From the NCBI RefSeq assembly GCF_002878395.1, contig NC_061114.1, positions 165,729,898-165,793,897 of the forward strand: a DNA stretch of 64,000 nt, written 5' to 3'. Of the stretch, positions 46,490-58,470 are shown one piece after another. A program made the position numbers and the translations under genes. Position 1 is the stretch's first letter. Each line of letters begins with the position of its first letter. The notes under the pieces are model-generated. The model was given only the letters and a program-made list of their open reading frames with translations. It had not been told where the DNA came from and did not search any database. Origin of the DNA: Capsicum annuum (Eukaryota; Streptophyta; Magnoliopsida; Solanales; Solanaceae).

Positions 46490-46930
46490 AGTCTTTTTAA
46501 GAGAATATATACTGAATGCTTTTGTGATCTGTGAATACATCCACATGCACCCCATACAAGTAATGCCTCCAAATCTTTAAGGCAAAACTATAGCTGTTAA
46601 CTCAAGATCGTGAGTCGGGTAGTTCTTTTCATGGGGCTTAAGATGTCTGGAGGCGTAGGCTATGACCTTACCATGCTGCATGAGGACACAACCCAAACCT
46701 ACTCTGTATGCATCACAATATACGACAAACTCACCTGAACTATTTAGAAGAGTCAAAACTGGGGCTGACGTGAGTCGAGTCTTCAACTCTTGAAAACTCT
46801 TCTCGCATGAAACTGACCACTGAAACGTGACTTTCTTCTGAGTCAATCTGGATATAGAGGATGTAATAGAAGAAAACCCCTCAACAAACCATCTGTAATA
46901 GCCAGCCAAACCCAAGAAACTCCTGATATC
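46490..46930 (-). pseudogene. Chromovirus RNase H and connection
   Basis: Frame 46577-46915 (minus) reads '[20 protein letters not shown]', '[26 protein letters not shown]', '[19 protein letters not shown]' and '[10 protein letters not shown]'. These are the connection subdomain and the RNase H core with its first Asp (YCDA). The remainder, past a frameshift, continues to about 46390 ('DYDISVLYHPSKANVVDDAL'). Confidence 0.88.
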
Positions 46931-47600
46931 AGTCAGAGAAATAGGTTTGGGCTAGTTTGTCACTGTTTTTTTCTTTTGAGGATCAACTCTAATGTCATCG
47001 CCGAAAACTATATGAGAAAGGAATGCTAATGACCTTAGCCAAAATTCACACTTACTGAATTTGTCGAACAACTAATGATTTTTGAGGGTCTGTAATACTA
47101 TTCTGAAATAGTCTATATGATCATGCTTGCTGTGGGAATAGACAAGGATGTCATCTATAAAGACTATGACGAACATGTCCAAGTACTGCTTGAACACATG
47201 GTTTATCAAATCCATGAAGGCTGCTAGGGCATTGGTAAGACCAAAGGACATGACTAAGAATTCAAAATAACCATACCGAGTTCTGAAAGCAGTCTTTGGG
47301 ATGTCACATTCCTGATCTGAGGTCTATCTTAGAGAAGTAACTGGCACCCTGAAGTTAGTAAAATAGGTTATCAATCTGGGAAGTAGATACTTATTTTTAA
47401 TCGTGACTTTATTGAGCTGACGATAGTCTATGCACATTAGAGAGAACCATCTTTCTTACGCATGAATAAAACTAGTGCACCCCACGGGGACATACTGGGT
47501 CTGATGAATCCCTTATCTAGGATATCTTTTAACTATTCATTAAGCTCCTTGAGTTTTCCTGGTGCCATTCTATATGGCAGAATAGATATGGGTTGAGTAT
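46931..47600 (-). pseudogene. Chromovirus reverse transcriptase, broken
   Basis: The minus strand contains '[20 protein letters not shown]', with the catalytic FIDD box (usual YVDD) at about 47145-47180, then '[16 protein letters not shown]' and 'IRVDPQK'. Upstream (47180-47600) the fingers are recognisable but in several frames ('LPYRMAPGKLKELNE', 'RKKDGSL'). Confidence 0.82.
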
Positions 47601-47902
47601 CTGGAAGAAGGTTAATGCCGAAATCTATTCCCTTTTCCTCTTGGAAGATATTCAGGAAATACATATAAGTATTCATTCACTACTAGAACTAATTCAAGAA
47701 TGGGAGTTTTAGAGCTAGAGTCTTTAACTCAAACAAGATGATAGACACATCCCTTAGATATCATTTTTCTTGCCCTTAGGTAGGAAATAAGTTGACTCTT
47801 AAATGCTGAAGTACTACCCTTCAACTCTAGGATGGGTTCATTCGAAAACTTAAACTGGACAATTCTATTTCTACAGCCGACTGTGGCATAGAGGGAATGA
47901 AG

Positions 47903-48181
47903 CTAATCCATGTCGAGAATAACATCAAAATCAGTCATCTCTAATTTGACTAAGTTTGCTAAAGTGACTTTCTGAGATGCCATAATCGGACAGTTCTTGT
48001 ATACCTGCTGGGCTATGATAGATTTACCTATTGGGGTAAATACTGAGAAGGGCTCTGCTAGAATTTTGGGACTGACTCCGAAATCAACTGCTATATAAGG
48101 AGTAACGAAAGACAAGAAAGCTCCTGGATCTAGCAAAGCATAAACATACAAATGAAATATCTGTAACATACCAGTGACCAC
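47903..48181 (-). pseudogene. Chromovirus aspartic protease
   Basis: The 92-codon minus frame begins 'MVTGMLQIFHLYVYALLDPG' and continues 'AFLSFVTPYIAVDFGVSP'. The active site reads LLDPGAFLSFVTP; DPG in place of DT/SG is usual for these elements, so the catalytic Asp is kept. 'DFDVILDMD' near the end corresponds to the DVILGMD flap-region motif with one change. Confidence 0.85.
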
Positions 48182-48189
48182 ATCTAGAG

Positions 48190-49380
48190 AATTTTTCTTA
48201 TCCTATCAGGACTGAAGAGCATAGAGTTTGTTTGGGTGTTGTCCATTAGTAGCACTAAAGGTGGCACCCTACTGATTTAGGCTACTAGATTGAGCTGAGA
48301 AATGATTATGGTGACCTTGAAAACCTAACTGAGGACAATCTTTGATTCTGTGTCCTAGTTTACCATATCCTAAACAAACATCACTGCCAGTTCTGCAAAT
48401 ACCCTGATGGTGCTTACCACAAGTCTAACAAAGAGGATAGGTTCGGGCACTACTGACACTAACCTGAGACTTAGAGCCTTGTGCTTTTTCTTTGTCACCA
48501 TTCCTGAACTTAAGAACTGGAGCATTAGCTGAGGAAGAAGATGGAATCAAAGACTGCAGGCAGAACTAAGAATGCTTACCACCCTCTAACTTAGGCTGAA
48601 CAAAGTTGAAACTACCTGTCCTTGCTCTCTTATTTTGCTTATCCCTCTCCTTAATCTTCTGCTTCTCTATCTGTTGAGCATGGACCATAAGCCTGGATAT
48701 GTATATCTCACTAATCAGCATCACGGTGCTGCACTCCTAGACCATACTATTATTCACTCCAGAAACAAACTTACTCATCTTAGCTCTGCTTTCTGCCACT
48801 ATATGAGGAGTGTATCTTTCTAATTAAGTAAACTTAAGAGATTACTCACTCTTTCACTGTCATATTGCCCTGCCTGAGATTGATAAACTCTAACACCTTA
48901 GTTTCTCTCAGCTCTAGGGGAAATAATCTATCTAAGAAGGCAGTAGCAAACTTCTCCTACTTGACGGATCCTACATTTGCGACCCCCTCTGCTTTTCACT
49001 ATTTGAACCATGTATGAGCCACATCCTGCAACTGATATGGAGCTATCTAAGCACTCTCACGAGCAGTTAATGCCATAATATCTGTAACCTTTTGCACCTA
49101 ATCAAGGAATTCCTGAGGGTCCTCATTAGTCATTGACCCGGTAAAAGAAAAAAGGTTCATTCGGGTAAAGTCCTGAATCCTGGCTGCAGCAGAATTGGAT
49201 ACTGGGTTGGTCGGAATGGCAGCTGGGTATTTATTTTGGACAACAACTGAATTAGCAAGAGTAGTGAATGCAGCTCTAAACTCTGCATGAGAGACGTGTT
49301 CATCCAGGTGATCTGCCTAAACGGGCTGAGGTGCTGATTGATTCTCATTTCTCCTTTCGTTAGTCTTTTTGAGAGGCATG
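48190..49380 (-). pseudogene. Chromovirus gag with zinc-knuckle region, stop-ridden
   Basis: From ATG 49380 on the minus strand: 'MPLKKTNERRNENQSAPQPV', stop, 'ADHLDEHVSHAEFRAAFTTLAN', 'FTRMNLFSFTGSMTNEDPQEFLD', 'FLDRLFPLELRETKVLEFIN' and 'LRQGNMTVKE'. A cysteine-histidine box lies near 48340-48430: 'CLGYGKLGHRIKDC', where the second Cys of CX2CX4HX4C is Tyr, so RNA binding would be impaired. At least five in-frame stops are present. Confidence 0.82.
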
Positions 49381-49580
49381 TTCTGTAGATGAAAGGGAGC
49401 AATAGATTAGACTGAGAGTTAAATTTATGCTCATGCTCACTCGCATGACATGAATACTGAAAGAAGGAAAACTGTTCCTAAAACATCTCATAGCCTTATG
49501 TACATAAATGTGGTGCGGAACACACCCATGTATAAAACTCTACTAGAAGCGACTTTTTAGACTTCCTTGGACACTATTGA

Positions 49581-49603
49581 ACCTTAGGATCTGTTACCAA
49601 GTT
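49581..49603 (-). other. Degenerate primer-binding site
   Basis: On the minus strand, aacttggtaacagatcc follows the 5' LTR and resembles the initiator tRNA-Met site (tggtatcagagcc), with several changes. Confidence 0.6.
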
Positions 49604-50855
49604 TGTAACACCCCGAGTCTGGTACCCCGGATGCTACACGATGCTAACAATCCTGAAGTACCACGAGCTAACCCATTACTGGTACCTGTTGTGACCACTG
49701 TATAAAGTAATACTATAACAATAAAAAACCTGAGATAAATGCGAAAATCTGGCAAAAATCTGCCATAAGGTTCAAAACTAAATAATGTCTGAACAAGGTA
49801 TAAGAATACCAAAACTGAACATAATTACTGAAAATACTAAATTCTGAATATCTAGTCTGAAAGCCTCTAAACTATTTGAATAAGGAGTTGATGGAACATG
49901 TCCCCAACTAACTCCGACTACTGAAATGACTAGGTACTAAAATAATAAAATAATATAACATCCTCAAATAATAAGGACTCACATCTAGTGTACTACTGCT
50001 GAATGAACCTGAAGCTGTCTATGCACGGTCAGGAACTTGAAAACACCATAGCACAAAAGAAAAGTATGCATCATTACATATGAATGTACTGGTACGCAAT
50101 GTGAGGTAAGGCTGAATGAAAGGTTTCATATGCATGAACTATGACTGACTGAATAACATGAACATGACTACATGAGGATACATGCATTAATACATAACTG
50201 TAACTGAAATCATATGGATTATGGTATAATACCCCGCACTTCTCCTAGTTTAAATTCGTCTCTAGAACATCAAAGATCTTGGTTCAAATATGAATATATT
50301 TTATTCAGTGTGAAATTTTTAAGATTTTGACTTTTTATCACGTGGAAAATTGAATAAAATTTCATAGATACCAAATTTGCCCAAATCCGACACTCGGGCA
50401 AAGAGTTAGAGCCATTTTAGTGAGACAACGTATCACATGGTACTTCAGCGTGTTGCAGAGCCAGCCAAAATGGCAATTCTTGAATTCTAGTGAGCCTCCA
50501 TGATTCCACCGCGTCGCGGTGTCTTTCCAGTTTGCAACCAAGGTGGCAACGCAATTTCCACCGTGTCGCGCCAAGGCCCTGTTTCTCAATTGTCCAATTT
50601 CCAGTAAGCTAGCGTGATTATGGTGCGTTACGCCAGCATATCAAATTGAGATTTTTCCAGTTCTGGATTTTAATTCTAAGGGCAAAACGATCATTTTGCT
50701 ACCCCTATATACACTCCTTAACACGAGCTTTAGCCACATTAAATCCAAATATTATTGTTTTCTCTCAATTTTTCTCAAGAACAAAAGCTAGGGTTCCAAA
50801 AATTAAGACCCCAATCATCAAGGCTTCACCATTAATCTTCCGAGGATCAAGTAGT

Positions 50856-50898
50856 AAGGTATGCAGATGTTGATTCTTGGGTTCCTTCCACCCAAGAA
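50856..50898 (+). promoter_or_regulatory. Donor-like AAG/GTATG plus perfect 8-bp hairpin in solo LTR
   Basis: AAG/GTATG (50856-50863) is followed by TTCTTGGG (50874-50881), a 9-nt loop, and CCCAAGAA (50891-50898), then gttcaagaa. The stem sequence differs from those in the other LTRs but pairs fully. Confidence 0.5.
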
Positions 50899-52160
50899 GT
50901 TCAAGAATCCTTTTCTAAATTCAAAGATCTTTTAATTATGAGTTTTTATGATTCATGTGAATTGAAATTGAAGTTCATGTTATTATTGAGTTTTAATTCA
51001 TTTTTTGTTTACAAAGTTTCAAGCTTTGATCCTAGTATGTGATAGTCATATAATGTTCATGATAAACCCTATTCAAGTTGCATGTTATGTGATGTGTTTA
51101 TGTCAATTAAGTGTAGAAATTGTTGAATAACCAAAGCATGCTCCCCATATGTTTGATAAAATGCTTATGTGAAGGAATTAGAGCTATTATAGCATGTTGA
51201 CTAGAAATCCCCCAATTATGGGCTCTTCAATGCATGTTAAGTATTTGTTGCAAAACCTTGTTGAATATAGTAAATGATTGTAATGGTGAATGAAAATCCA
51301 TGGTTATGATTATACAAGAATGGTTATGTTTTACTTTTATATCATCGAGTCCTGCGGGTATTTATACCCAACAAATTAGTTGTCTAGAGCCAGTGTTAGT
51401 TTTTACAATAATATCACTCAAGCCATGATCCTTAGAACTCAGCCAGTTATAGAATTTAGTACTCTCAGAAAGTTACAGAACTTAAGAAATCTCAGTAATC
51501 AAGTATCATTAGCATTCCAACTTCAGTTCAGTACTCAGCTCAAATCTTAGTAGTATTCAAGAATTCAGTTTCAGACCTCAGTAGAATTCAAGTGATCAAT
51601 TCAGAACTTAGTATCATCTAATTAGATAACGAGATTCAGTAGTATTCCGTTAGATAATGGAACCAAGTGAACTCAGTCAGATTAGTCAAGAAATATGAAC
51701 AGTAATAGATTCAGCTCAGTCTAAGTTCAATTCAGAATCCTTTAGTTGGGAGTAGTAACTAGCATCGAGTGAGTGCAGGGATGACGACTTCTCTGTTAGA
51801 AAGGAAGAGTTGTTAGTAACAGTCCCTGAACTCCAGAACTGCGTAGCTAGCGTAGGACCAGGAGTCACCCGTTAGATTAAGTCTTGACTATCATACTGCC
51901 TTAGGCTTGACTTTCTGTTCAGGGTCACCCGTTAGAGAGGCTTGACCATAGCAGAGGTCTTTACACATTGTATGGTATTTACACCCTTCCAGCTGGGGTT
52001 ACAGGTTGGACCCCACTAGATCAGATTCGGGGTATGTCGATTAAGTGAGAACTCCTACAGTTCCAGTTTCAGTATCAGTCTTTAAAATAGAACTCAAAAA
52101 CTAGGATTGTCAGATACAGTCACCCATCTCAGTAAGGAACTTAGATAGTTCCATAGATTC

Positions 52161-52420
52161 ATAGACCACCCACTAGATAGGATTGGACTCACATAAAGTT
52201 AATCAGTATCAGTACTAATAGATCCAGAGATCACCCGTTAGATAGGTCTTATCTCAAACTCAGTTCATCATTTCTATTATTAAAAGATTTAGAGATCTTC
52301 TGCTAGATAGGTTTGATCTCAGATACAATCATTCCTTATCATTATTAGTAGATTCAGAGATCATCCGTTAGAGAGGTTTGATCTCAAATTTAGTCAGTCG
52401 ATAGTAGCAAGCTCAGAACT
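52161..52420 (+). repeat. 65-bp tandem repeat, 4 units, with hairpin-like core
   Basis: Units start at about 52161, 52226, 52291 and 52356, exactly 65 bp apart. The core is agagatcacccgttagatagg followed by tttgatctca, so GAGATCA and TGATCTC can pair. Related single units occur at 51860-51960. Confidence 0.75.
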
Positions 52421-55065
52421 CAGTTATTGATATGAGTAGATCCATTTATTCAGTATCTCAGTATTATTAGTGAGTTCAAATGTCAGAAAAGCAGTATTTG
52501 AGTCTCAGTATTCAATGTCATTGTGATTTTAGTTAGGGTTTGTGCATTCATGCTTATGTCCTCATTCAGTACTCTCATGATTATTCAGTTAAGTAATTAT
52601 CCATGCATAAGCCCTTGCATTTAGCCCTACCTCATCTTTCATACTCATTACATTCCCACATATTGACGCATTTGTTCTATGATGTTTTACTTTACACCAT
52701 AGGTTTAGAAGCATGAGATCTAGAGTACCCTTAGCAGCTCAGTTCCATTCAGCAGCAGTAGACCTAGCAGTAAGTCCTTATCATTTGAAGACGGTTCTTA
52801 TTTATTACCTGTTTCAGTATTTTAGTAGTTGGAATTAGTTGGGGTCATGTCCCATCAACTCCGTCTTCGAAAAGTTTAGAGGATTTCAGACTATAGAGTT
52901 TTCAGACTAGTTGTTCAGACGGATGTTTAATTTTGATATCGTTAAACTTTATTTAGTTGTATTTTAAGTATTTGAACCTTATGTCAATATTCCACCAGTT
53001 TTCCATATTTATTTTAGTACATTATGTAGTGCTCAATTATAGATATCAAAAAGGGTTAGCTTGTGGTCCTTCGGGGTCATGAGCACCGTATGGCATTTCG
53101 ATTCCAGAAAATTGAGGTATTATATATGGATTCTAAGTTACTGATAACATGGATTACTGATAACTGATATACTAATTACTGAGTGACTGTGTCTGACAGT
53201 CTTCTTTACTAAAGACTGAGACTGAGACTGTGGGAGGTAGTCATCTAACCAATATGCCCCAAATAGAATAACGTAACAGAGTTGGGGTTCAATCTGTAAC
53301 CCCAATTGGAAGGGTGTCAATACCGCACCACTGGTAAGGACAAATTATAAGTGACCCTCATCTATCAGGTACTCTAAAGAGAGCGGTAGGACCCTCATCA
53401 TACAGGTTAAGCTACCTCATCAACCCTCATCTAGCAGGTTTGATATCTCCACCTATGCTGGATATGTAGTTTTGGAACACAAAGATTACTTCTAAGAATC
53501 ACAGCCTCTGCTAGCAGGTGAGTTCCCATCCTTGGGTTTACTCGGTGTTGAATCCTACTCCCAACTAAACAGACACTAAACTGAGTATACTGGACTGTAC
53601 TGGACTGAGTTCACTGAATTTTTATTGGCTGGTAGAATACTACTAAATTTTGTTAACTGAGTGAGTTTACTGTGATTTCTGAGTACTAAGTAGGACTATA
53701 CTAATATTGAATTTATTGAGTTTTCCTGGGTCATGTAACTAACTGAATTCTACTAATCATGGCTTGACTGGGAGTATCTTGAAAACTGACACTGGCTCTA
53801 GGCACACAGTTAAATTATCGGGTATGAAATACCCCCAGGGCTCGATAGCATAAACATAAATAGGACATGATATTTCTTGAACACACGACCATAATCAACA
53901 ATTCATAATATAATCATTGAGGGATTTCATGAGGCATTTGATAATCATAATCTTGTACATGAGTAGGAATGCATTCTAACATATCATAAGTTCACAAATA
54001 AAATCTCATACGCATTCCATCAATCAATTACAAGGCATAGCCTTAACATGGGAGTCAACCTAAACACATAAATATAGCATGGGATCATCATTTAGAATGC
54101 AATTGAGTCACAATTTCACAATTCATTCATTTAAGCATTTTGTCAAACACCTAGAGGGCATAATCTTGTACGTGAGCATGGACAACATGGTATAGCATCA
54201 TGACTATCATATTTTGTTCATAATTCAAGAGATCAACATAAGAGAATTCAATTCCAACATACATGCTATCATAATATCATGGGATACAATAAAGTTTTCA
54301 ACTTGGAAACCATAAATTAACATTAACATGGATGGAATACAATCCACAACATGGAAATCACAATTCATGATTTAAAAATTTATTTCTTGAGCTCTAAGGA
54401 TGAAAGGGATACTTGGATGAACACTTTACATACCTTGGATGGAAATTTCTTGAGAGTAAATAGAGAGTTCTTGAGTTCTTGATTTGAAATTAATTACCTG
54501 GGTTTTCTTGTTCTTGAGCAATTGTGAAAGAATGATTATCATTAGCCACAAGAGGGCTAAATTTTGTGTTATGAGGGCTGAAGGTCAGGATAAAAAGACC
54601 TAATTATCCTTAAGGATGCGGGTTTATAAAATAGAAAAATATACCCAGCGATGCTATAGCCGACACAGCGCGTCAAGGGTACCAACGCAATAACCGACGT
54701 GATGCACCGACATCACGTTGGTTCACTGGAATTTAGCTTGAGCTGAGGTTAATTTTATCTATTGACACGATTGGCAACGCAACACGCCAACATCACATCA
54801 ACTCACTAATTTAGGATTCCAAACAAGGTCTAAACGAGGTTCTAAAAATTTGAAACTTGTCCGGGGACACCTATTGACCTCCTTGATCATGATTTAACAA
54901 AAATATAGACAATTAAAGGACATTAAGGTTGTGAAATGAGATTGCCAACTTTTGAAGGCTAAAAATAAACTAAGTCTTGAAACTTAGCTAGAATTTTCTA
55001 AGTCTTGGACCCCTTGACAAACTTAAAGGACTAAATTAAGCTTAGAAATTTTGTGGGGTCTTACA

Positions 55066-56793
55066 ACATCAAATTCAATTACTTCCTCTCCAAGAAAACC
55101 AAGAATTTAAGTTTTTAAATCTAAGAACTTTTAAGAAAAGCATCAAGATTGTGTTTCTCTTTCAAGCTTTAGGGTTTAAGGTATGTGTGATATTCATCCA
55201 TGGGCCCTTTTCACCCATGGAGTCTAACAATCTATTTTATATTTTAAATGATGAACTTTACATGTTTATGATGAATTATCTCCATGAAGCTCTTATGAAT
55301 TTTTATTTATGTATTGTGTTTACAAGTGTTTTGATGGAATGAGCCTTTACACGTTTAAATGATGAAATTTTCATATTAAATTCCTAACTCGTGGTTTTAG
55401 TATTGTAACTATGTTACTATCACATGATTTACCCATTCCCATGTTTAAGTTCATGAGTCTCATGTATTTGATGAAATGCCTAAGTGATGGATTTTGAACA
55501 ATGATCCCCAACTATGATTTCAAAGCTTTTATATGTCCGTATTTTTATTTCCATTCAATGCTGGAGGGTTATGAACACCCGATACTTAGTTTTTTTACAT
55601 AATTTCAGTAACTTCAAAAAAAATTAGATATACCATAAGCATTATCATTCAGTCAGTTGTTTGTTTAGTTAATCTTAGTTCAGTCCAGTAATTAGTGTCA
55701 GTTTAGTTAGGAGTAGGATTTAGCACCTAGCGAATATAGGGATGGCGGTTTCCCCGTCAGTTAGGTAGAGTCGTTAATAGCAGTCCCTGTATTTCAGAAC
55801 TATGTAGCCAGCATAAGATATGAGGAGTCACCTATCAGTTATCACTGACTTCCTCTTAGGGGTCACTCATTAGTTAGGCTTGACATCCTGGTCCTTTGGG
55901 ATATTAGATTAGTGGATCCACACAGCCAGTGTTAGTACCCATGGCACGATACTGAGACCCTTCCAACTGGGTATAGGTTGGACCATAATTAGCTCAATTA
56001 GGGTATGTCGGTTAGATTATACCTCCCACAGTCTCAATACAGTATTTAGTACAAAATTCAATTCAGGTTTGCTTGACCATAGCATACAGACTTCAAGTTA
56101 TTCAGTTATCAAATTTTAGTAATTCAGTTTACAGATTACTTTAGAAACATTATATGCTTGGTCTTGCATTCTCAGTATTTTAGTTTTCATGCATACATGT
56201 TCAGTTATATCATGCTATTTAGCCAGTCATTATTTTATACACAGTTAACTCTTGCATTACAGCTTAACCTCATCTTATATTCTAGTACATTCAAAGTACT
56301 GGCCGCATATTTTTCTTTACTCTATGATGTCTTATATCATAGGTTTGGATTCATAATTTCCTAACTGCACTTAAATAGTTTAGCTTATCAGCAGCAACAG
56401 TCGTGGTGAGTCCTTATTTATTGAGGATAAGATTATTTCATCTCAATTTATCTCAGTAGTTCAGTATTAGCATTTATTCAGAGTTAGTTGGGGGTTTGTC
56501 CCATCAATTCCACAGTCAGTCAGTTTTAGAGGCCTTTTAGAAATCCAGAAAGTCAGTTAGTTTATCAGTGTTATCAGTCAAATTTAGTATTTTTGCAGAT
56601 GTTTTTAGACTTGCAGATTTAGTTATATTTTTAGTATTTAAAACCTTATGGTATTTATAAATTGTTTTCCACATATGTTTTTATTTATCAATTACTCAGT
56701 GCTCATAACAAGTACCAGCTCATCGGTTAGATGTGATCAATTATAATCGTAAGAACCATTGTCACGACTAGGAGGTAGACTCAGGTCGTGACA
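55066..56793 (+). mobile_element. LTR fragment (right part) continuing from 40160
   Basis: After the right TSD copy acatc, the sequence resumes the LTR interrupted at 40160 and ends ...actcaggtcgtgaca at 56793. Contains a donor-like AAG/GTATGT with hairpin (55178-55221) and the CAGT-rich tract typical of this LTR group. Confidence 0.7.
55178..55221 (+). promoter_or_regulatory. Donor-like AAG/GTATG plus perfect 8-bp hairpin in LTR
   Basis: AAG/GTATGTG at 55178-55187 is followed, 16 nt from the GT, by TCCATGGG (55197-55204), a 9-nt loop, and CCCATGGA (55214-55221). Confidence 0.5.
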
Positions 56794-57066
56794 AGAGTGC
56801 AGGTCGGCAAAATAATAGGAGGATAATAGACAGTGGACTAAGAAGAATAACTGAGGAAATTCTTATTCATCAGACAATTCTCCTTATCCTAAGCCTTCAA
56901 GTGATCATTATTTTTAGACAGGCATTGGTCCTAAGGCATATGGTGCCCAATCTTAGGCCAGTGGAGCTTAGTCAGCCCCACCTTACCTTCTTTATTGTTT
57001 TTGTAAACAACTTAACCATGGATATTATAAGGGGGGAGGAACTTTTGTTTTAATTATGATTAACTT
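56794..57066 (+). pseudogene. Outer chromovirus gag, C-terminal remnant
   Basis: The translation contains 'GPKAYGAQS', 'SAPPYLLYCFCKQLNHGYYK' and 'GGRNFCFNYD', a decayed zinc-knuckle region, after a serine/asparagine-rich stretch. The N-terminal three quarters of gag are missing, replaced by the LTR ending at 56793. Confidence 0.6.
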
Positions 57067-57074
57067 GACCATCT

Positions 57075-57580
57075 GTGGTGGAATATCCAATAGCTAGAGT
57101 TACCACTAGAGATAATAAGGTCTCGATTTCCACTTCTTTGGCTCCTGTACCTAAGAGCACCACGTCAAGTACTGACAATGGTCGAAATTGCCTTTATCTA
57201 CTTACTACTTATCAGGAATCTGAGGCATCCCCAGATATTTCCTCTGGTATGTTACAGATCTTCTTTTATAATGTTTATTTTTTTCTCGGTCTGGGTTCTA
57301 CCCTATCTTATGTGACCCCTATGTGACTGTAAATTTTGGTTTTGATCCTGAAAGTATTTTCGATCCCTTTTCTATTTCTACCCCTGGGTGAGTCCATAGT
57401 GACTAGGTAAATTTATAGGGGTTGTGTGGTGTCCATTCTTCACAGTGAGACATTAGTGGATTTAATAAAACTTGATATGGTGGATTTTGATGTAATCTTG
57501 CAGTTGGATTGGCTCTATTCGTGTTATGCTTCTATGGATTATAGGACCCAAAAGGTAAGTTTTTATTTTCCTAATAAATC
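57075..57580 (+). pseudogene. Outer chromovirus protease, active site lost
   Basis: Frame 57075-57326 ends in 'SSGMLQIFFYNVYFFLGLGS' followed by 'TLSYVTPM'. The family's LLDPG active site here reads FLGLG, so the catalytic Asp is gone. The rest follows in other frames ('VNFGFDPESIFDPFSISTPG', 'DVILQLDWL'). Confidence 0.78.
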
Positions 57581-57719
57581 GGTGATTGAATAAGAGGGGA
57601 GTTCCTTAGTACCCAAAGGGAAGTATATTTCTTATCTTAAAGCTCATAAAATAATTTCCAAAGGGCATCTGTATCATCTAGTTTGGATTAAGGATTTTAA
57701 CTCTAAGATTCCTTCTTTG

Positions 57720-58470
57720 TGATCTGTCCCTGTGGCTGAATTTCCTAAAGTTTTTCTCGATGATCTTCCTAGAATTTCTCCCAATAGGGAAATAGATTAT
57801 GGGATTGACCTTCTACCAGATATGCATCCCATTTTTATTCTTCTTTATAGGATGTCTTCGGCTGAACTAAAGAAACTAAAAGAGTAATTAAGGACCTTCT
57901 TGATAAAGGTTTCATCCATTCTAGTGTTTCTCTGTGGAGAGCTCCTATGTTTTTTGTGTAAAATAAAGATGGGTCTTTTTGGATGTGTATAGACTATTAT
58001 TAGTTGAAAAAGGTTATAGTGAAAAATAAGTACACTCTTCATAGGATGGATGACCTATTCGACCAGCTTCAGGGTGCTAGATATTTCTTAAAAATTAATC
58101 TCCGTTCGGCTATTACTAGTTGAAAATTAGGAAGATAGATATTTCCAAGACTACTTTCCAGACCCGATACCGCCATTATGAGTTTTTGGTAATGTCATTT
58201 GGGTTATCTAATGCTCTGACTGCTTTCATGGATCTTATGAAATTGGGTTTTAGGCAGTTTTTGGACTTGCTTGTTGTATTCATCATTGATGACATCTTGG
58301 TATACTCCAGAAGTGAGGAGGATCTCATTAATCACATCCAAATTGTGTTTCAAACTCTTAAGGACCAAAAATTATATGCAAAATTTTCTAAGTATGAATC
58401 TTGGCTAAGTGTTGTGACTTTTCTTGGGGATGTTTTCTCTAGAAAAGGTATCAAGGTAGATCCATAAAAG
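57720..58470 (+). pseudogene. Outer chromovirus reverse transcriptase
   Basis: 'VIKDLLDKGFIHSSVSLWRA', '[20 protein letters not shown]' and the 58120-58467 frame ('[20 protein letters not shown]', '[20 protein letters not shown]', '[15 protein letters not shown]') follow the family order. The catalytic IDD box is at about 58276-58305. Stops occur at several places upstream of 58120. Confidence 0.85.

Larger units (their letters stand above)
50225..53124 (+). mobile_element. Solo LTR (2.9 kb) nested in the inner chromovirus LTR
   Basis: The flanks tatgg (50220-50224 and 53125-53129) form a 5-bp TSD, and the partner LTR shows the empty site at about 40797-40805. The ends are tataatacc ... ggtattata, an inverted repeat, but TA...TA instead of TG...CA. 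The body is related to 1-2335. Frames inside (50362-50589, 50646-50873) are chance. Confidence 0.88.
49604..55065 (-). mobile_element. 5' LTR of inner chromovirus, interrupted by a solo LTR
   Basis: Matches 40161-44412. Without the 2.9-kb insert it is about 2557 bp, some 108 bp shorter than the partner. About 80 bp of the difference is a deletion near 53195, between short repeats 'gtgactgt(g/a)tctgacagtc' still present in the partner (about 40861-40940). The outer end ...ggggtcttaca is followed by the TSD acatc. Confidence 0.9.
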
